NCBI GenBank assembly: GCA_002421425.1
Contig: DIJZ01000017.1
Location: 1 to 8,218 of the forward strand
Length of the DNA stretch: 8,218 bases
Direction: 5' to 3'
DNA from: Caldifarciminota bacterium UBA5631
Lineage (GTDB): Bacteria; Hydrothermota; Hydrothermia; UBA1063
Part shown: piece after piece, positions 5,945 to 8,218 of the stretch
Position numbering within the stretch: position 1 is the stretch's first letter
Layout of the letters: the number at the start of each line of letters is the position of its first letter
The notes under the pieces: generated by a model
Databases searched by the model: none
Told to the model about the DNA's origin: nothing
The model's input: only the letters and a program-made list of their open reading frames with translations
Program-made: the position numbers and the translations under genes

Positions 5945-6749
5945 GGTTATTAGAAAAGCGGAAGCTCTTTTGAGAGCCAGGGGAATTGATAAAATCGATG
6001 CCGGAATAATTCTTGGTTCTGGGCTTGGACCTCTTGCCGAGGGTGTAGCAGAAATTGCCAGAATTCCATATGCGGAGATTGAAGGCTTTCCTACCTCCAC
6101 GGTGGAGGGTCACGAAGGTATACTTATCTATGGTACCCTTGAAGGAAAAAGAGTTCTTGTATACAAGGGAAGGTTTCATTACTACGAAGGTTATAGTGCG
6201 AGAGAAATTACCCTCCCATTGAGAATACTCAAACCTCTTGGATCGAAGTACTTAATCGTTACCAATGCTGCAGGAGGAGTTAACCCTGCCATGAGGCCAG
6301 GTGATGTTATGCTCATCCGTGACCATATTAACCTTATACCTGATAATCCTCTTCGGGGGGTAAATTACGATGAATTCGGTCCAAGATTTCCCTCGATGCA
6401 TGATGCGTATTCAAAAGAGCTCAACCGCCTTGCAAAGGAAGCCGCTTTGAAGGCAGGAGTTTTTCTAAGAGAAGGTGTTTACGTGGCTCTTCAGGGTCCG
6501 TCCCTTGAGACTCCTTCAGAATACGCCTTTGTTAGACTGATTGGGGGAGATGCTGTGGGAATGTCAACAGCTCCCGAGGTTATTGTCGCCAGACACATGG
6601 GTATTGAGGTACTTGCTTTCTCTATTATAACCAACGTTGCAAACCCTTATGAACCCAAAGCCGCAAGCCATGAAGAAGTACTCAGGGTTGCGAATGAAGC
6701 TGGTAAGAAGCTGGAAAAGATTATTAGAGAAGTTCTAAGGAGCATATAG
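5931..6749 (+). CDS. Purine nucleoside phosphorylase (trimeric, PNP/MTAP family)
   Basis: This 272-residue enzyme splits purine nucleosides with phosphate into free base and ribose-1-phosphate in cytoplasmic salvage. Visible signatures are the phosphate loop ILGSGLG (27-33, Ser30), EGHEG (His61), RFHYYEGY (81-88), TNAAGGVNP (111-119), and GPSLETPSEYAF (189-200) with the base-binding Glu at 197. VGMSTAPEVIVARHMG (209-224) and SIITN (231-235, Asn235) follow. By alignment from memory, Glu197, Met211 and Asn235 correspond to human PNP Glu201, Met219 and Asn243, which favours 6-oxopurine substrates (inosine, guanosine) over a strict methylthioadenosine phosphorylase. The start is TTG behind a perfect GGAGGTGA. 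It overlaps divIVA by 14 bp and directly abuts purD (TAG-ATG). The symbol is left blank because punA, deoD and pnp usage differs between groups. Confidence 0.93.
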   Translation: MKEAEVIRKAEALLRARGIDKIDAGIILGSGLGPLAEGVAEIARIPYAEIEGFPTSTVEGHEGILIYGTLEGKRVLVYKGRFHYYEGYSAREITLPLRILKPLGSKYLIVTNAAGGVNPAMRPGDVMLIRDHINLIPDNPLRGVNYDEFGPRFPSMHDAYSKELNRLAKEAALKAGVFLREGVYVALQGPSLETPSEYAFVRLIGGDAVGMSTAPEVIVARHMGIEVLAFSIITNVANPYEPKAASHEEVLRVANEAGKKLEKIIREVLRSI

Positions 6750-8024
6750 ATGAAAATTGTGGTTATCGGGAAAGGCGGTAGAGAAGATGCTATAGTACAT
6801 AAGATTTCAGATTCTAAGAAAGTAGAAAAACTTTTTGCTGTCCCAGGGAACCCCGGAACAGGAAGGTACGCGAATAATATATCTTTGAGCATTTCTGATT
6901 TCTCAGTGATTGCCGACTTCGTTAAGTCAAACAATATTGACATTGTCATCCCGGGACCGGAACTTCCCATCGCAAAGGGGATAAAAGATTATCTGAAAAA
7001 AGAATCAAAAGTCTTTGTCTTTGCACCACCTCAAAGTTCTTCATTTCTTGAGTCCTCAAAAATTAAGGCGAAGGAGTTTATGAAAAGAAATGGAGTTCCA
7101 ACGGCAGATTTTGTTTCTTTTGACGACTTTGAAAAAGCTGTGCAGTATGTGAAAACGCGTACCAGATTTCCTGCAGTCATAAAAGCCGATGGTCTTGCAG
7201 AAGGAAAGGGTGTGGCTATTGCTCACGCGCCTGCTGAGGCCGTTTCAATGCTTTATGAATACATGGTGGAGCGGAAATTTGGAGAGTCCTCAAAGAAGGT
7301 TCTTATTGAGGATTTTCTCTCAGGACTGGAGTACTCTGTGTTTGTAGTTACCGACGGAAATGAGTTTGTGTGGATCGGTGACGCTTCGGATTACAAAAGA
7401 GCATATGATGGCGACAGGGGACCAAACACGGGAGGGATGGGTTCTGTTTCACCAGTTCCATTCCTGATGCCTGACATGCGAAGGATTACTCTTGAAACGG
7501 TCATAAAACCGACCATAGATGGTCTTAAAAAGGAAGGAATTGAGTATACCGGGTTCCTTTACTTTGGACTTATATGGACCAGTCAGGGACCAAAAGTTCT
7601 CGAATATAATGTAAGGCTTGGAGATCCCGAGGCGCAGGCAATATTGCCACGACTTCGTACTGACCTTGTGGAAATCATCGAGGCAGCAAGAGAACACAAA
7701 CTTGGGAATCTAACAGTGGAGTTCGATGAAAGAGTCTCCATTTGCGTTGTTCTGGCGAGTGGTGGGTATCCAGTAAGTTATGAAAAGGGAAAATTAATCC
7801 GCGGTCTTAACAAGGTTATCCCTGAGGTCACCATATATCATGCAGGAACTAAGGAAGTTGATGGCCAACTCTATACCGACGGAGGAAGAGTGTTGAATGT
7901 GGTACTTCTGGGAAAGGATTTTCCTTCGGTGATGGAAAGGATTTATAGGGAAATTGAAAAAATTCACTTTGAAAACATTTTTTTCCGCAGGGACATCGGT
8001 TCTTTAGAGCGTTTTGCCCTGTGA
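6750..8024 (+). CDS. purD: Phosphoribosylamine-glycine ligase (GAR synthetase)
   Basis: This is a 424-residue, full-length, monofunctional PurD. It catalyses the second step of de novo purine synthesis: phosphoribosylamine + glycine + ATP to GAR. The N domain has VIGKGGRED (5-13) and PGNPGTGRYANN (32-43), with PGPELPIAKGI at 68-78. The ATP-grasp region has IKADGLAEGKGV (144-155), LIEDFLSGLEYSVF (185-198), YKRAYDGDRGPNTGGMGSVS (215-234) and the metal-binding VLEYNVRLGDPEAQ (283-296). The C domain has CVVLASGGYP (332-341), HAGTK (364-368), DGGRVLNVV (377-385) and a final FFRRDIGS. The usual GGREHA motif reads GGREDA here (Asp13 for His). The ATG follows the preceding stop without a gap, with AAGGAG at 6737-6742, seven bases upstream. 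No other de novo purine gene is nearby, so the pathway must be encoded elsewhere. Confidence 0.96.
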   Translation: MKIVVIGKGGREDAIVHKISDSKKVEKLFAVPGNPGTGRYANNISLSISDFSVIADFVKSNNIDIVIPGPELPIAKGIKDYLKKESKVFVFAPPQSSSFLESSKIKAKEFMKRNGVPTADFVSFDDFEKAVQYVKTRTRFPAVIKADGLAEGKGVAIAHAPAEAVSMLYEYMVERKFGESSKKVLIEDFLSGLEYSVFVVTDGNEFVWIGDASDYKRAYDGDRGPNTGGMGSVSPVPFLMPDMRRITLETVIKPTIDGLKKEGIEYTGFLYFGLIWTSQGPKVLEYNVRLGDPEAQAILPRLRTDLVEIIEAAREHKLGNLTVEFDERVSICVVLASGGYPVSYEKGKLIRGLNKVIPEVTIYHAGTKEVDGQLYTDGGRVLNVVLLGKDFPSVMERIYREIEKIHFENIFFRRDIGSLERFAL

Positions 8025-8033
8025 ATTAGTGCT

Positions 8034-8218
8034 ATGTTACATGATAAGATTAAAACTCGAGAAGAACTTGCTAGAATCCTTGAAAGTATTAGAAAAGAAA
8101 AAGTAGTTGTATTTACAAATGGCTGCTTTGACCTGATTCACAGAGGGCACGTTGAGTACCTTTCTTTTTCAAAGAGTCTGGGTGACATTCTTGTGGTTGG
8201 CTTAAATACCGATGAATC
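8034..8218 (+). CDS. Heptose-1-phosphate adenylyltransferase (RfaE2/HldE C-domain type), N-terminal part
   Basis: The gene runs off the right edge; 61 complete codons are visible. The ATG lies nine bases after the purD stop, without a clear Shine-Dalgarno sequence, and no other start in this frame is plausible. The sequence VVVFTNGCFDLIHRGHVEYL (residues 24-43) is the nucleotidyltransferase HxGH signature (HRGH, 36-39). The flanking FTNGCFDLIHxGH and VVGLNTD match RfaE2 and the HldE adenylyltransferase domain. That enzyme transfers AMP to D-glycero-beta-D-manno-heptose 1-phosphate to make ADP-heptose for the LPS inner core. The start lies just before this domain with no kinase part, so it is a stand-alone RfaE2 rather than a fused HldE. 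Glycerol-3-phosphate cytidylyltransferase or a similar transferase is a less likely alternative. It is the seventh gene of the operon. Confidence 0.85.
   Translation, partial: MLHDKIKTREELARILESIRKEKVVVFTNGCFDLIHRGHVEYLSFSKSLGDILVVGLNTDE

Noticed and set aside
1..8218. Mobile elements, CRISPR arrays, tRNA or rRNA genes, toxin-antitoxin pairs and riboswitches
   Set aside because: No direct-repeat arrays, terminal inverted repeats, transposase motifs or structured leaders were seen. The sequence is almost completely covered by recognisable protein genes, and no 5' leader is long enough for a typical riboswitch except the divergent gap, which shows none.

Overview
This window is gene-dense bacterial chromosome with almost no non-coding DNA. 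The only intergenic stretch of any length is about 146 bp, between two divergent operons. The sequence is moderately AT-rich. Several genes have strong GGAGG-type ribosome-binding sites, and GTG or TTG starts occur. A heptose-phosphate adenylyltransferase fragment suggests an LPS-type (diderm) envelope. A DivIVA homologue next to yggS is an arrangement better known from Gram-positive bacteria and a few deep-branching phyla. This mix fits a deep-branching or thermophilic candidate phylum, but that is an inference; no rRNA or other taxonomic marker is present.

Layout: (1) Positions 1-139 (+) hold the last 45 codons of fabF (3-oxoacyl-ACP synthase II). Its 3' end overlaps the 3' end of the opposing operon by 20 bp. 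(2) Positions 120-3789 (-) hold a three-gene operon, read right to left: a MoxR-family AAA+ ATPase, a DUF58 membrane protein, and a TgpA-like membrane transglutaminase. This is the well-known MoxR/DUF58/transglutaminase module, whose biochemical role is poorly understood. All three genes lack a well-placed Shine-Dalgarno sequence, and a TATAAT box lies six bases before the preferred moxR start, so the mRNA may be leaderless. (3) Positions 3790-3935 form the divergent regulatory region, with a strong sigma-70-type promoter (TTGACA, 17 bp, AATAAT) driving the right-hand operon. (4) Positions 3936-8218 (+) hold a tightly packed operon: SlyD-type peptidyl-prolyl isomerase, a small membrane protein of unknown function, YggS (PLP homeostasis protein), DivIVA, purine nucleoside phosphorylase, PurD, and the start of an RfaE2/HldE-type heptose-1-phosphate adenylyltransferase. 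Spacing runs from a 26 bp overlap to a 9 bp gap, which implies one transcription unit and translational coupling.

The right-hand operon mixes protein folding, cofactor homeostasis, cell pole/division, purine salvage and synthesis, and envelope sugar activation, so it reads as a housekeeping operon rather than one pathway. I found no mobile element, CRISPR array, tRNA, rRNA, phage gene or convincing terminator. I found no convincing new system. The least explained parts are the membrane protein at 4406-4831, the yggS-divIVA pairing in an apparently LPS-bearing organism, and the initiation signals of the MoxR operon.
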